Assembly (NCBI GenBank): GCA_011390345.1
Contig: JAABSP010000032.1
Coordinates: forward strand, 1 to 56,345
Length of the DNA stretch: 56,345 nt
Source: Desulfobacteraceae bacterium
GTDB lineage: Bacteria; Desulfobacterota; Desulfobacteria; Desulfobacterales; JAABSP01
Direction of reading: 5' to 3'
Shown one piece after another: positions 8,837 through 17,146 of this stretch. How positions within the stretch are numbered: position 1 is the first letter of the stretch; each line of letters opens with the position of its first letter. A model generated the notes under the pieces. That model searched no databases, was not told where the DNA came from, and worked only from the letters and a program-made list of their open reading frames with translations. Position numbers and translations under genes: made by a program.

Positions 8837-9210
8837 AGGAGGTGATGGCCGTAATTCGGATGAATATGATCAACCAGACCAAAAAGGAGCTGGCCCAGGC
8901 CGGGATCTCGTCGGTCACGGCAAAGGATGCTCTGGGAAGGGGGAAGGGGCTGGTCGATCTGAATCTGCTGAAAGGGGCCGAGCAGGGGTATGAGGAGGCG
9001 GTCTTCCAGTTGGGCCAGAGCGGCCGGCTGATCCCCAAGCGGGTGCTCTTCATCGTGGTACCGGACAAGCTGGTGGACCTGACCGTGAAGACCCTGATCC
9101 AGGTCAACAAGACCGGCAAGTCGGGCGACGGCAAGATATTTGTGATGCCCATCATGGATGCGGTGCGGGTCCGGACCGGTGAGGCCGGGGATCGGACCCT
9201 GGACGGCTGA
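8833..9210 (+). CDS. nifI2: PII-like nitrogenase regulator NifI2
   Basis: A 125-residue GlnB-family protein (MKEVMAVIRMNMINQTKKEL) with GRGKGLVDLNLLKGAEQGYEE in the T-loop region and GDGKIFVMPIMDAVRVRTGE near the end, typical of NifI2. It acts with NifI1 in post-translational switch-off of nitrogenase. Its start overlaps the nifI1 stop by 4 nt, implying coupled translation and balanced amounts. Its last codons, GGACGGCTGA, are echoed as repeats in the following spacer. Confidence 0.95.
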   Translation: MKEVMAVIRMNMINQTKKELAQAGISSVTAKDALGRGKGLVDLNLLKGAEQGYEEAVFQLGQSGRLIPKRVLFIVVPDKLVDLTVKTLIQVNKTGKSGDGKIFVMPIMDAVRVRTGEAGDRTLDG

Positions 9211-9263
9211 TCCGGACGGCTGATATGTAGGGTTGATATGTAGGGTTGATCCGGATGGCTGAT
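9201..9263 (+). repeat. Short tandem repeats in the nifI2-nifD spacer
   Basis: Units in order: GGACGGCTGAT at 9201-9211 (containing the nifI2 stop) and 9214-9224, ATGTAGGGTTGAT at 9225-9237 and 9238-9250, and CCGGATGGCTGAT at 9251-9263. All end in TGAT. The array starts inside the nifI2 coding end. Confidence 0.9.
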
Positions 9264-9290
9264 ATCGAAAAGGATGCAGGAGTGTGATTT

Positions 9291-10952
9291 ATGTCAGATT
9301 ATATCGAAGGAATCATGGATACGGAGTGTGAGGTCATCGATCCGGTCGAGGTGAAGGAGGAGATGATCGTCCGGTACCCGACCAAGGTGGCCCGGAAGAG
9401 AGCCAAACAGATCGTTTTAAACCGGATCGGGGAGGAGGGCGAGGTTCCGCCGATCCAGGCCAATGTGCGGACCATTCCCGGGATCATCACCCAGCGGGGG
9501 TGTTGCTACGCGGGTTGCAAAGGGGTGGTGCTGGGGCCCACCCGGGATATCGTCAACATCACCCACGGCCCCATCGGGTGCGGCTTCTACAGTTGGCTCA
9601 CAAGGCGCAACCAGACCGACGCGGATGCCTCTCCGGACGGGCACAACTTCATGCCCTACTGCTTCTCCACGGACATGCAGGAGGGGGAGATCATCTTCGG
9701 CGGGGAGAAGAAGCTGAAACAGGCGATCCAGGAGGCCTATGACATCTTCAAACCCAAGGCCATCGCGGTCTTTTCCACCTGCCCCGTGGGGCTCATCGGT
9801 GATGATGTCCATTCGACGGCAAGGGAGATGAAGAAGAAGCTGGGAATCAATGTCTTCGGCTTCAGTTGCGAAGGGTACAAGGGGGTGAGCCAGTCCGCGG
9901 GGCACCATATCGCAAACAACGGGATCTTCACCCATGTGGTGGGTACCGATGACACGGTGGGGGCCGGCGAATATCGGATGAACCTGCTGGGGGAGTACAA
10001 CATCGGCGGGGATGCTTTTGAGATCGAGCGGATTTTCGAGAAGTGCGGTATGACTTTGGTTTCCACTTTCAGCGGGAATTCGAGCATCGACGGGTTTGCC
10101 AACTCCCATACTGCGGATCTGAATTTGATTATGTGTCATCGGTCCATCAACTATGTGGCCGAGATGATGGAGAAGAAGTTCGGGATTCCGTGGTTGAAGA
10201 TCAATTTTATCGGGGCCGAGGCCACGGCCAAGTCGCTGCGGAAGATCGCGGCCTATTACGGGGACCAGAAGCTGATGGACCGGGTGGAGGCGGTGATCGA
10301 AGAGGAGATGCTGCCGGTGAAGGCCGCGCAGCGGGAGGTTCGGCCCAGAACCGCGGGGAAGCGGGCTATGCTTTTTGTCGGGGGGTCCAGGGCGCACCAT
10401 TATCAGGAGCTGTTTTCCGAGATGGGGATGGAGACGGTTTCAGCCGGGTATGAGTTCGGGCACCGGGATGACTATGAGGGCCGGAAGGTGCTGCCGAGCA
10501 TCAAGATCGATGCGGACAGCCGGAATATCGAGGAGCTGGAGATTCACCCGGACCCGGAGCGGTATCGGCCGCGGAAGAGGCCCGAGGAGATCGAGAAGCT
10601 CAAGGCCGCGGGGCTGGGAGTGGCCGACTATGAGGGGATGATGCCCGAGATGAAGGAAGGGGTCATGATCATAGATGATATCAGCCAGTATGAGACGGAT
10701 AAGCTGATCGAGATCTACAAGCCGGATATCTTCTGTGCCGGGATCAAGGAGAAGTATGCGGTGCAGAAGCACGGGATTCCGCTGAAGCAGCTTCATAGTT
10801 ATGACTATGGGGGGCCATATGCGGGGTTTGCAGGGGCGGTGAACTTCTACAAGGAGATCGACCGGATGGTGAACAGCAAGATATGGGGGTATATCCGGGC
10901 GCCCTGGAAGGAACACCCGGAGTTGTCGGGGAGTTATGCTTTTGAGTCTTGA
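9291..10952 (+). CDS. nifD: Nitrogenase molybdenum-iron protein alpha chain
   Basis: A 553-residue NifD. P-cluster cysteines are visible at Cys71 (QRGCCYAGCKG), Cys97 (HGPIGCGFYSW) and Cys164 (FSTCPVGLIGDD). The FeMo-cofactor ligands are Cys282 (LIMCHRSINY) and His502 (LHSYDYGGPY). An insertion around residues 395-455, absent from Azotobacter NifD, is typical of anaerobe-type NifD. No anfG/vnfG gene lies between nifD and nifK, which supports a molybdenum rather than an alternative enzyme. AGGAG precedes the start. The protein pairs with NifK as the catalytic tetramer. Confidence 0.97.
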   Translation: MSDYIEGIMDTECEVIDPVEVKEEMIVRYPTKVARKRAKQIVLNRIGEEGEVPPIQANVRTIPGIITQRGCCYAGCKGVVLGPTRDIVNITHGPIGCGFYSWLTRRNQTDADASPDGHNFMPYCFSTDMQEGEIIFGGEKKLKQAIQEAYDIFKPKAIAVFSTCPVGLIGDDVHSTAREMKKKLGINVFGFSCEGYKGVSQSAGHHIANNGIFTHVVGTDDTVGAGEYRMNLLGEYNIGGDAFEIERIFEKCGMTLVSTFSGNSSIDGFANSHTADLNLIMCHRSINYVAEMMEKKFGIPWLKINFIGAEATAKSLRKIAAYYGDQKLMDRVEAVIEEEMLPVKAAQREVRPRTAGKRAMLFVGGSRAHHYQELFSEMGMETVSAGYEFGHRDDYEGRKVLPSIKIDADSRNIEELEIHPDPERYRPRKRPEEIEKLKAAGLGVADYEGMMPEMKEGVMIIDDISQYETDKLIEIYKPDIFCAGIKEKYAVQKHGIPLKQLHSYDYGGPYAGFAGAVNFYKEIDRMVNSKIWGYIRAPWKEHPELSGSYAFES

Positions 10953-10967
10953 GGAGAGTGAAAAGGG

Positions 10968-11105
10968 GAGAAGGGGAGGGCAGGAAAGGACAAAATGACC
11001 CAAAGGACATAAACGACATAAAGGACAAAGGACTGGATGGACAAAAGGACGAGGGGCCCAAATGACGAAGGGGCCCAAATGACAAAAGGACGAAGGGACA
11101 GAGGG
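10968..11105 (+). repeat. Purine-rich degenerate repeats in the nifD-nifK spacer
   Basis: The 160-nt spacer is almost wholly made of variants of GGACAAA, GGACATAA and GGACGAAGG, plus two copies of GGGGCCCAAATGACRAA at about 11045-11080. It has no credible gene and no strong hairpin. The ribosome-binding site of nifK (GAGGGGGAAAAT) sits at its end. Confidence 0.85.
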
Positions 11106-11112
11106 GGAAAAT

Positions 11113-12489
11113 ATGCTTTTAAGACATACGACGGCTGCGGTTGCTGAGAGGTCTGCTTTGACGGTGAACCCGGCCAAGACCTGTCAGCCGATTGGGGCGA
11201 TGTATGCGGCTTTGGGGCTGAATGGCTGCCTGCCGCACAGTCATGGGTCCCAGGGGTGCTGTGCCTACCACCGAAGCACTTTGACGCGGCACTATAAAGA
11301 GCCGGTTATGGCGGGGACCAGCTCTTTTACCGAGGGGGCTTCGGTCTTCGGGGGGCAGGCGAATCTGGTGCAGGCGATCAACAATATGTTCACGATCTAT
11401 GAGCCCGAGGTGATCGCGGTGCATACGACCTGCCTCTCGGAGACCATCGGGGACGATCTGCCGCAGATTATCTCAAAGGCTCGGGATGATGGGAAGATTC
11501 CCGCGAGGAAGTTCGTGATCCATGCCAATACGCCCAGCTATGTGGGAACCCATGTGACCGGATATGCCAATATGGCAAAGGCGATGGTCGATTATTTTGC
11601 GGAGAAAAACGGGGTTCGGTCCAGGGCGGTGAACATCGTTCCGGGGTTTGTGGAGCCTTCGGATATGGCCGAGATCCGGCGGATTGCCGGAGAGATGGGG
11701 ATTACGCCCATCCTCTTTCCTGATACTTCGAATGTGCTGAACGGGCCCTTGACGGGAAAGTTTGCCATGTATCCGGAGGGTGGTGTAACGGTTTCGGAGC
11801 TGACCAGAAGCGGGAGCAGCAAGGCTACGGTTGCGCTGGGAAGGCTGGCTGCGGGGCCGGCTGCCCGGGCAATGGATGTGAAGTGCAAGGTTCCCTGCCA
11901 CATCCTGGACCTGCCGGTGGGATTGAAGAAGACCGATGAATTCGTGGATGTCCTGCGGCAGCTTGCCGGGGTTCAGGTTCCCGATTCCCTGGAGGTGGAG
12001 CGGGGGCAGCTTCTGGATGTGATCTCGGATATGCACCAGTACCTGCACGGGGTGAAGGTGGGGATCGTGGGAGACCCGGATCAATTGATCGCGCTGACCG
12101 ACTTTCTCGTGTCGGTGGATATGATCCCGGTTCACATCGTCACCGGAACGCCGGGGAAGAAGTTTGAAAAGCGGATCAGGGAGATCGTAAAGGATGTGCC
12201 CCATCGGGTCAATGTGAGCGCCGGGGGCGACATGTTCCTCTTCCACCAGTGGGTCAAGAACGAGCCGGTGGATCTGATGATCGGGAACACCTACCTGAAA
12301 TACATCGCCAGAGACGAGGATATTCCGCTGCTTCGTTACGGATTCCCGATTCTCGACCGGGTGGGGCACAGCTATTTCCCCACGGTCGGGTACCGGGGCG
12401 GCATCCGGCTGCTGGAGAAGATCCTCGACGCGCTGCTGGACCGGAAGGATCGGGATTCGCCGGAAAGCGGGTTCGAGCTGGTGATGTAG
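11113..12489 (+). CDS. nifK: Nitrogenase molybdenum-iron protein beta chain
   Basis: A 458-residue NifK of the short type, without the N-terminal extension of proteobacterial aerobes. P-cluster ligands are Cys24 (NPAKTCQPIGAM), Cys49 (HGSQGCCAYHR) and Cys107 (VHTTCLSETIGDD). The TSSFTEGASVFGGQ segment carries the serine region near the P-cluster. The protein ends ESGFELVM, a NifK-like tail. It forms the alpha2-beta2 protein with NifD. Nothing in the reading frame is broken, but its last codons recur in the next spacer. Confidence 0.97.
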   Translation: MLLRHTTAAVAERSALTVNPAKTCQPIGAMYAALGLNGCLPHSHGSQGCCAYHRSTLTRHYKEPVMAGTSSFTEGASVFGGQANLVQAINNMFTIYEPEVIAVHTTCLSETIGDDLPQIISKARDDGKIPARKFVIHANTPSYVGTHVTGYANMAKAMVDYFAEKNGVRSRAVNIVPGFVEPSDMAEIRRIAGEMGITPILFPDTSNVLNGPLTGKFAMYPEGGVTVSELTRSGSSKATVALGRLAAGPAARAMDVKCKVPCHILDLPVGLKKTDEFVDVLRQLAGVQVPDSLEVERGQLLDVISDMHQYLHGVKVGIVGDPDQLIALTDFLVSVDMIPVHIVTGTPGKKFEKRIREIVKDVPHRVNVSAGGDMFLFHQWVKNEPVDLMIGNTYLKYIARDEDIPLLRYGFPILDRVGHSYFPTVGYRGGIRLLEKILDALLDRKDRDSPESGFELVM

Positions 12490-12501
12490 GAAGAGAGGGG
12501 T

Positions 12502-12650
12502 AGTGAATAGTGTTTAGTGGCTGGTGACTGGTGGCTGGTGGCTAGGCGGAAACCGGCTTTGAGCTGGTGATGTAGGAAGAGAAGGATAAAGCAAGGTAAA
12601 GCAGATTAAGTAGATAAAGCAGATTAAAGAAGTTCAAGCGAGGATGGAAT
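12502..12650 (+). repeat. nifK-nifE spacer with a nifK 3'-end relic and short repeats
   Basis: Three parts are visible. At about 12502-12545 there is a TGG-rich string (GTGTTTAGTGGCTGGTGACT) whose core AGTGTTTAGTGG is the reverse complement of CCACTAAACACT found before nifI1. At about 12547-12582 a stretch reads GGAAACCGGCTTTGAGCTGG then TGATGTAGGAAGAGA, encoding ETGFELVM-stop, a diverged copy of the nifK end ESGFELVM-stop. From 12585 to 12635 GATAAAGCAGATTAA-like units repeat. Confidence 0.85.
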
Positions 12651-12651
12651 C

Positions 12652-14004
12652 ATGTCTCAAATCGAAGTGTTGAAAGATCGGAAATCTCAGATCCATCTAA
12701 AGGGGAGCGAGCCCTTTGAGATGACCTGCGACCGCCACAGCCTCTCCGGCTCCGTGAGCCAGCGGGCCTGCGTCTTCTGCGGATCACGGGTGGTCCTCTA
12801 CCCGATCGCGGATGCGCTCCACCTGGTTCACGGGCCCATCGGGTGCGCGGCCTACACCTGGGACATTCGGGGGGCCCTCTCCTCAGGCCCTGAACTCCAC
12901 CGGATGAGCTTCTCCACCGATTTGCAGGAGACCGATGTCATCTACGGCGGGGAGAAGCGGCTCTATGCGGCCCTGACCCAGCTCATCGATCAGTATCAGC
13001 CAAAGGCCGCATTCATCTATGCCACCTGCATTGTCGGCATCATCGGCGATGATGTGGCCGCGGTCTGCAGCCGGGTGAGCCGGGAGAAGGGGATTCCGGT
13101 GCTGCCGGTCCACTCCGAGGGCTTCAAGGGGACCAAGAAGGACGGGTATCGCGCAGCCTGCGACGCGATGTTCAAGCTGGTGGGAAGGGAGGATACAGCG
13201 GATGTATCCCCCTTCAGCATCAACATCCTCGGGGAGTTCAACATCGGCGGCGAGGCCTGGATCATCCGGAAGTATTACGAGAAGATGGGGGTTCAGGTGG
13301 TCTCGGTCATGACCGGGGACGGAAGAGTGGGCGAGATCGGCCGCTCCCACGGTGCCGCGCTCAATGTGGTGCAGTGCTCGGGCGCGATGACCTCCCTTGC
13401 CGAGATGATGCAGAAAGAGTACGGCATCCCATTCATCCGGGTCTCCTACTTCGGACTGGAAGATACCGCAAAGGCCCTCTATGACGTGGCCCGCCGCTTT
13501 CCCGACAACCCGGAGATCCTGACTCGGACCATGGATCTCGTGAAGAACGAGATCCGGGCCATCGAGCCGGATCTTAAAGAATATCGAAAGGATCTGGAAG
13601 GAAAGCGGGCCGCCATCTATGTGGGCGGGGCATTCAAGGCATTCTCCCTGATTCGGGCATTGAAGACCCTCGGGATGGAGGTTGTCCTTGCCGGCTCCCA
13701 GACCGGAACCGACGAGGATTACCGGATACTGGAGCAGATGTGCGACGAGGGCACGGTTATCTTAGATGATGCCAACCCTGTAGAGCTTTCCAAGTATGTG
13801 ATCGAAAAGGATGCGGATCTCTTCATCGGCGGCGTAAAGGAGCGGCCCATCGCGTACAAGCTGGGGGTCGGTTTCTGCGACCACAACCACGAGCGGAAGA
13901 TCCCCCTGGCCGGATTCATCGGCATGTACAACTTTGCAAAAGAGGTCCACAGCACGGTTACGAGCCCGGTCTGGAAATTCGCCCACAGAAGACGGAGGGT
14001 ATGA
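12652..14004 (+). CDS. nifE: Nitrogenase cofactor scaffold protein NifE
   Basis: A 450-residue homologue of NifD with NifE features: Cys40 and Cys43 (QRACVFCGSR), Cys65 (HGPIGCAAYTW), Cys126 (YATCIVGIIGDD) and LNVVQCSGAMTSLAEMM. NifEN receives the NifB product and converts it to FeMo-cofactor precursor. The short N-terminal part with QRACVFCGSRVVLYPI separates it from NifD. GAGGATGG precedes the ATG. It overlaps nifN by 4 nt. Confidence 0.95.
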   Translation: MSQIEVLKDRKSQIHLKGSEPFEMTCDRHSLSGSVSQRACVFCGSRVVLYPIADALHLVHGPIGCAAYTWDIRGALSSGPELHRMSFSTDLQETDVIYGGEKRLYAALTQLIDQYQPKAAFIYATCIVGIIGDDVAAVCSRVSREKGIPVLPVHSEGFKGTKKDGYRAACDAMFKLVGREDTADVSPFSINILGEFNIGGEAWIIRKYYEKMGVQVVSVMTGDGRVGEIGRSHGAALNVVQCSGAMTSLAEMMQKEYGIPFIRVSYFGLEDTAKALYDVARRFPDNPEILTRTMDLVKNEIRAIEPDLKEYRKDLEGKRAAIYVGGAFKAFSLIRALKTLGMEVVLAGSQTGTDEDYRILEQMCDEGTVILDDANPVELSKYVIEKDADLFIGGVKERPIAYKLGVGFCDHNHERKIPLAGFIGMYNFAKEVHSTVTSPVWKFAHRRRRV

Positions 14005-15419
14005 TGAAGAGAGCAGATGCAAAAACAACGGCGGCAGCAGCGGCACCGGTTACAAAGGGTAAAGAAAAGAAAAAAGGAAAAGAGAATTACCGGCCCACCC
14101 GGAATGCGTGCAAGCTCTGTGCGCCCTTAGGCGCCGCCCTGGCCTTCAAGGGATTTTCCAAAACCATTCCCTTTCTTCACGGCTCCCAGGGGTGCGCCAC
14201 CTATATCAGGCGGTACCTGATCAGCCATTATCGGGAGCCGGTGGACATCGCGGCCTCCAATTTTTCCGAAGAGGCGGCCATATTCGGGGGGCAGAAGAGC
14301 CTTCTGCTGGGCCTGGAAAACGTCTGCAGGCAGTACCGGCCCGAGATGATCGGTCTGGCCACCACCTGCCTGTCGGAGACCATCGGCGACAATGTCCCGA
14401 TGTTTTTGAAGGAGTACCGAAAAGGCCGGGAGGATGGCCCGCCGGTGGTCCATGTCTCCACCCCCAGCTACCGGGGAACCCATGCCGAAGGATTTCACGA
14501 GGCGGTCCGGGCCGTGGTGGAAAGCCTTGCCACAGCGCCGGAGACCCCCTCCCGCGAGGGAATCAACCTCTTCCCCGGCATGGTCTCCCCAGCGGACATC
14601 CGCCATCTCAAGGAGATCTTCAAAGACTTTGAAACGGAGGTAACGATTCTGCCGGACATCTCCGAAACCCTGGACGGCCACTTATGGTCCGAATACATCC
14701 GGATGCCGGAGGGCGGAACCCCGATCCAAAAGATCCGGGGGAGCGGCCGCGCCCGGGCCAGCATCGAATTCGGCAGAGTCCTGTCGGGGCAGAAGAGCGC
14801 GGGAAAATCCCTGGAGGAAAGGGCCCGAGTGCAATGCTTCTCTCTCGGACTACCCATCGGCGTCTCGGAAAGCGACCGTCTCTTCCAGACCCTCTCCGAA
14901 CTGACGGGCCATCGAGTCCCCGAGCGCTATAACGCCCAGCGGGAGCGCCTTCTGGACGCCTATGTGGACGGCCATAAATATGTATCGGGCGCCCGCGCAA
15001 TCCTCTACGGAGAAGAGGATCTCGTGATCGGGCTGGCCGCCTTCCTCTCCGAGATCGGGATCACCCCGGTCCTCTGCGCCTCCGGTTCCAAAAGCGGCCT
15101 GCTGAAGGAAAAGCTTTCCCAGGTAACCCCGGATATCTCAAAAATCCAGGTGGAAGAGGGCGCAGACTTCTCCGACATCGAAGAGATAGCGGCCCAATCG
15201 GCCCCGGACATATTCATCGGCAGCAGCAAAGGATATCGAATCGCCAGGGCTCTGAACCTCCCCCTGGTTCGGGCAGGCTTCCCCATCCATGATCGGATCG
15301 GAGGCCCCCGCATCATTCACCTGGGATACCAGGGCGCCCAAGCCCTCTTCGACCGAATTGCAAACGCTCTCATCGAAAAGCGCCAGAGCGATTCCAAAGT
15401 CGGATACGGCTACATGTAA
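14001..15419 (+). CDS. nifN: Nitrogenase cofactor scaffold protein NifN
   Basis: A 472-residue NifK-like protein with an Ala/Lys-rich N-terminus (residues 5-28), then NACKLCAPLGAALAFKG, FLHGSQGCATYIRRY and ATTCLSETIGDN. It forms the NifE2N2 scaffold. Two adjacent ATGs at 14001 and 14004 are possible starts; GGAGGG is immediately upstream, which favours the second slightly. The NifK-type carboxy-terminal half is complete. It is not fused to NifB, which follows as a separate gene. Confidence 0.93.
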   Translation: MMKRADAKTTAAAAAPVTKGKEKKKGKENYRPTRNACKLCAPLGAALAFKGFSKTIPFLHGSQGCATYIRRYLISHYREPVDIAASNFSEEAAIFGGQKSLLLGLENVCRQYRPEMIGLATTCLSETIGDNVPMFLKEYRKGREDGPPVVHVSTPSYRGTHAEGFHEAVRAVVESLATAPETPSREGINLFPGMVSPADIRHLKEIFKDFETEVTILPDISETLDGHLWSEYIRMPEGGTPIQKIRGSGRARASIEFGRVLSGQKSAGKSLEERARVQCFSLGLPIGVSESDRLFQTLSELTGHRVPERYNAQRERLLDAYVDGHKYVSGARAILYGEEDLVIGLAAFLSEIGITPVLCASGSKSGLLKEKLSQVTPDISKIQVEEGADFSDIEEIAAQSAPDIFIGSSKGYRIARALNLPLVRAGFPIHDRIGGPRIIHLGYQGAQALFDRIANALIEKRQSDSKVGYGYM

Positions 15420-15459
15420 CCGGACAAAACTATTCTTTTTTACTAAACGAGGCAACCAA

Positions 15460-16737
15460 ATGAACCCCAACAGCCACCCCTGCTTCAACGACGACAAACG
15501 CCACACCGTGGGCCGCGTCCATCTGCCGGTGGCCCCGCGATGCAACATCCAGTGCAGATTCTGCAACCGGAAATACGACTGCGTCAATGAAAGCCGCCCC
15601 GGCGTCACCAGCGGGATCCTCACCCCGGCACAGGCCGAAATCTACCTCGAAGAGGTACTCGCGCAGAAAAAAGAGATCGCGGTGGTGGGAATCGCAGGCC
15701 CCGGAGACCCCTTTGCCAACCCAAACGAAACCCTGGAGACCCTGGACCGGGTCCGGCGCAGACACGAAGAGATCATCCTCTGCGTAGCCACCAACGGCCT
15801 CAATATCCTTCCCCATGTGAAAGAACTTGCCCGCCTCAAAGTGAGCCACATCACCATCACAGCCAATGCCGTGGACCCGGACATCGCATCCAAAATTTAC
15901 GCATGGGTCCGCCACGACCGCCGGGTCCACCGCGCCCAAAAGGGCTCTGCCATCCTCATCGAACAGCAGGCGGCCGCGGTCCAGGCCCTGAAGGAAAAAG
16001 GCATCACCGTCAAGATCAACTCCATCATCATCCCCGGAGTCAACGAAGAACAGATCCCGGTCGTCGCGGAAAAGATGAAGGCTTTAGGCGCAGACATCCA
16101 GAACTGCATCCCCTATTACAAAACAAAAGGCTCGGATTTCGCGGACCTCGACTCACCCACCAAGGAAAGCATCGCCCATATCCGAAAAGCGGCCGGCATC
16201 CACCTCCCCCAGATGCGCCACTGCGCCCGCTGCAGAGCCGACGCTGCCGGCCTTCTCGGGGAAAAGACCGACCCCCGACTGCTGGCGGCCCTTCAGAAAA
16301 ACTGCCAAACCCCCGCACCAAACGCGCCCAAGCCGGCCCAAAACCCGAACCGCCCCTACATCGCGGTCGCCAGCCTCGAAGGCGTCCTCGTCAACCAGCA
16401 CCTCGGCGAGGCCCATCGTTTTTTCATCTATGACAAGGAGAACGGAACCCCCAAGCTGATCGAAACCCGCGCCGCGCCCGAACCGGGCCGGGGCATCCGC
16501 CGCTGGGCCGCAGTATCCGACACCCTGAAAGACTGCGGAACCCTCATGGTCAGCGGCATCGGCCAGACCCCCAGCCAAATCCTGAAAAAAGAGGGCATCC
16601 GCATCATCGAGATGGAGGGGCTCATCACCGAGGCCATTGACGCGCTCCATGCCGGAAAAAGCCTCCCCCATCTCCTCCCAAGGCGGAAAACCACCTGCAC
16701 AGCGGTCTGTTCCAGCACCGGCGGCGGTTGCGGATAA
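15460..16737 (+). CDS. nifB: Radical-SAM FeMo-cofactor core synthase NifB with C-terminal NifX-like domain
   Basis: A 425-residue protein from ATG 15460, preceded by ACGAGGC. The radical SAM motif is Cys28-x3-Cys32-x2-Cys35 (APRCNIQCRFCNRKYDC), followed by NESRPGVTSGILTP and the GIAGPGDPFANPNETLETL segment of NifB. Residues from about 285 onward (IAVASLEGVLVNQHLGEAHR) match the NifX/NafY-like cofactor-binding domain. The tail is Cys-rich (CTAVCSSTGGGCG). NifB makes the 8Fe-9S-C NifB-co for NifEN. Longer upstream in-frame starts overlap nifN and have no ribosome-binding site. Confidence 0.95.
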   Translation: MNPNSHPCFNDDKRHTVGRVHLPVAPRCNIQCRFCNRKYDCVNESRPGVTSGILTPAQAEIYLEEVLAQKKEIAVVGIAGPGDPFANPNETLETLDRVRRRHEEIILCVATNGLNILPHVKELARLKVSHITITANAVDPDIASKIYAWVRHDRRVHRAQKGSAILIEQQAAAVQALKEKGITVKINSIIIPGVNEEQIPVVAEKMKALGADIQNCIPYYKTKGSDFADLDSPTKESIAHIRKAAGIHLPQMRHCARCRADAAGLLGEKTDPRLLAALQKNCQTPAPNAPKPAQNPNRPYIAVASLEGVLVNQHLGEAHRFFIYDKENGTPKLIETRAAPEPGRGIRRWAAVSDTLKDCGTLMVSGIGQTPSQILKKEGIRIIEMEGLITEAIDALHAGKSLPHLLPRRKTTCTAVCSSTGGGCG

Positions 16738-16794
16738 CCGAAAAGAGCATTCCGACAAACCAAAACCCCCCAATCCCAAAAAGGAGACAAACCC

Positions 16795-17114
16795 ATGGAA
16801 AAACCGAAACACCACATCTTTGTCTGCGCCAGTTTCAGAGCCGCAGGAGAGAGCAAAGGCATCTGTAACAAAAAGGGCTCCGTCGATTTCCTCCCCTACA
16901 TCGAAAACGAAATTCCACCCACAGCCAGGTAGACAGGGGCATGACCGACGTCGTGGTCACCAGCACCGGTTGCATGAAGGCCTGCGACCACGGCCCGGTA
17001 ATGGTAATCTATCCCCAAAACCTCTGGTATGGAAATGTAACAGGCGAGGATGCCATCGACGAGATTCTGGACGCAATGGAGGAGGAGACGGTGGCCGAAG
17101 CCTATCTTCTTTAA
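16795..17114 (+). pseudogene. nif-linked thioredoxin-fold 2Fe-2S ferredoxin, frameshifted
   Basis: An ATG at 16795 after AAGGAGACAAACCC opens MEKPKHHIFVCASFRAAGES, with Cys11 and Cys24. The frame stops at TAG 16930-16932. The rest of the family continues in another frame: DRGMTDVVVTSTGCMKACDH through to a stop at 17112-17114, with the GCMKAC pair. Both halves are needed for the CX12C plus CX3C cluster of this family, which is often placed after nifB in anaerobes. The two halves meet in an odd 17-nt stretch (16915-16931) absent from the expected protein, so an indel that is not a multiple of three is likely. Real decay, recent mutation and sequencing error are all possible. Confidence 0.85.
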
Positions 17115-17146
17115 ATATTTGTAAAGATTAGGAGAAAACATCCGGG

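Noticed and set aside
10953-11112. Small gene or RNA in the nifD-nifK spacer
   Set aside because: The stretch is low-complexity purine-rich repeats without a stable fold or a convincing frame.
16900-16945. Programmed ribosomal frameshifting in the ferredoxin gene
   Set aside because: There is no slippery heptamer or following strong hairpin, and the extra residues at the junction look like an insertion.
16941-17114. A separate 57-residue gene starting at ATG 16941
   Set aside because: It has only one of the two cysteine pairs and no ribosome-binding site; it is better read as the second half of the frameshifted ferredoxin.
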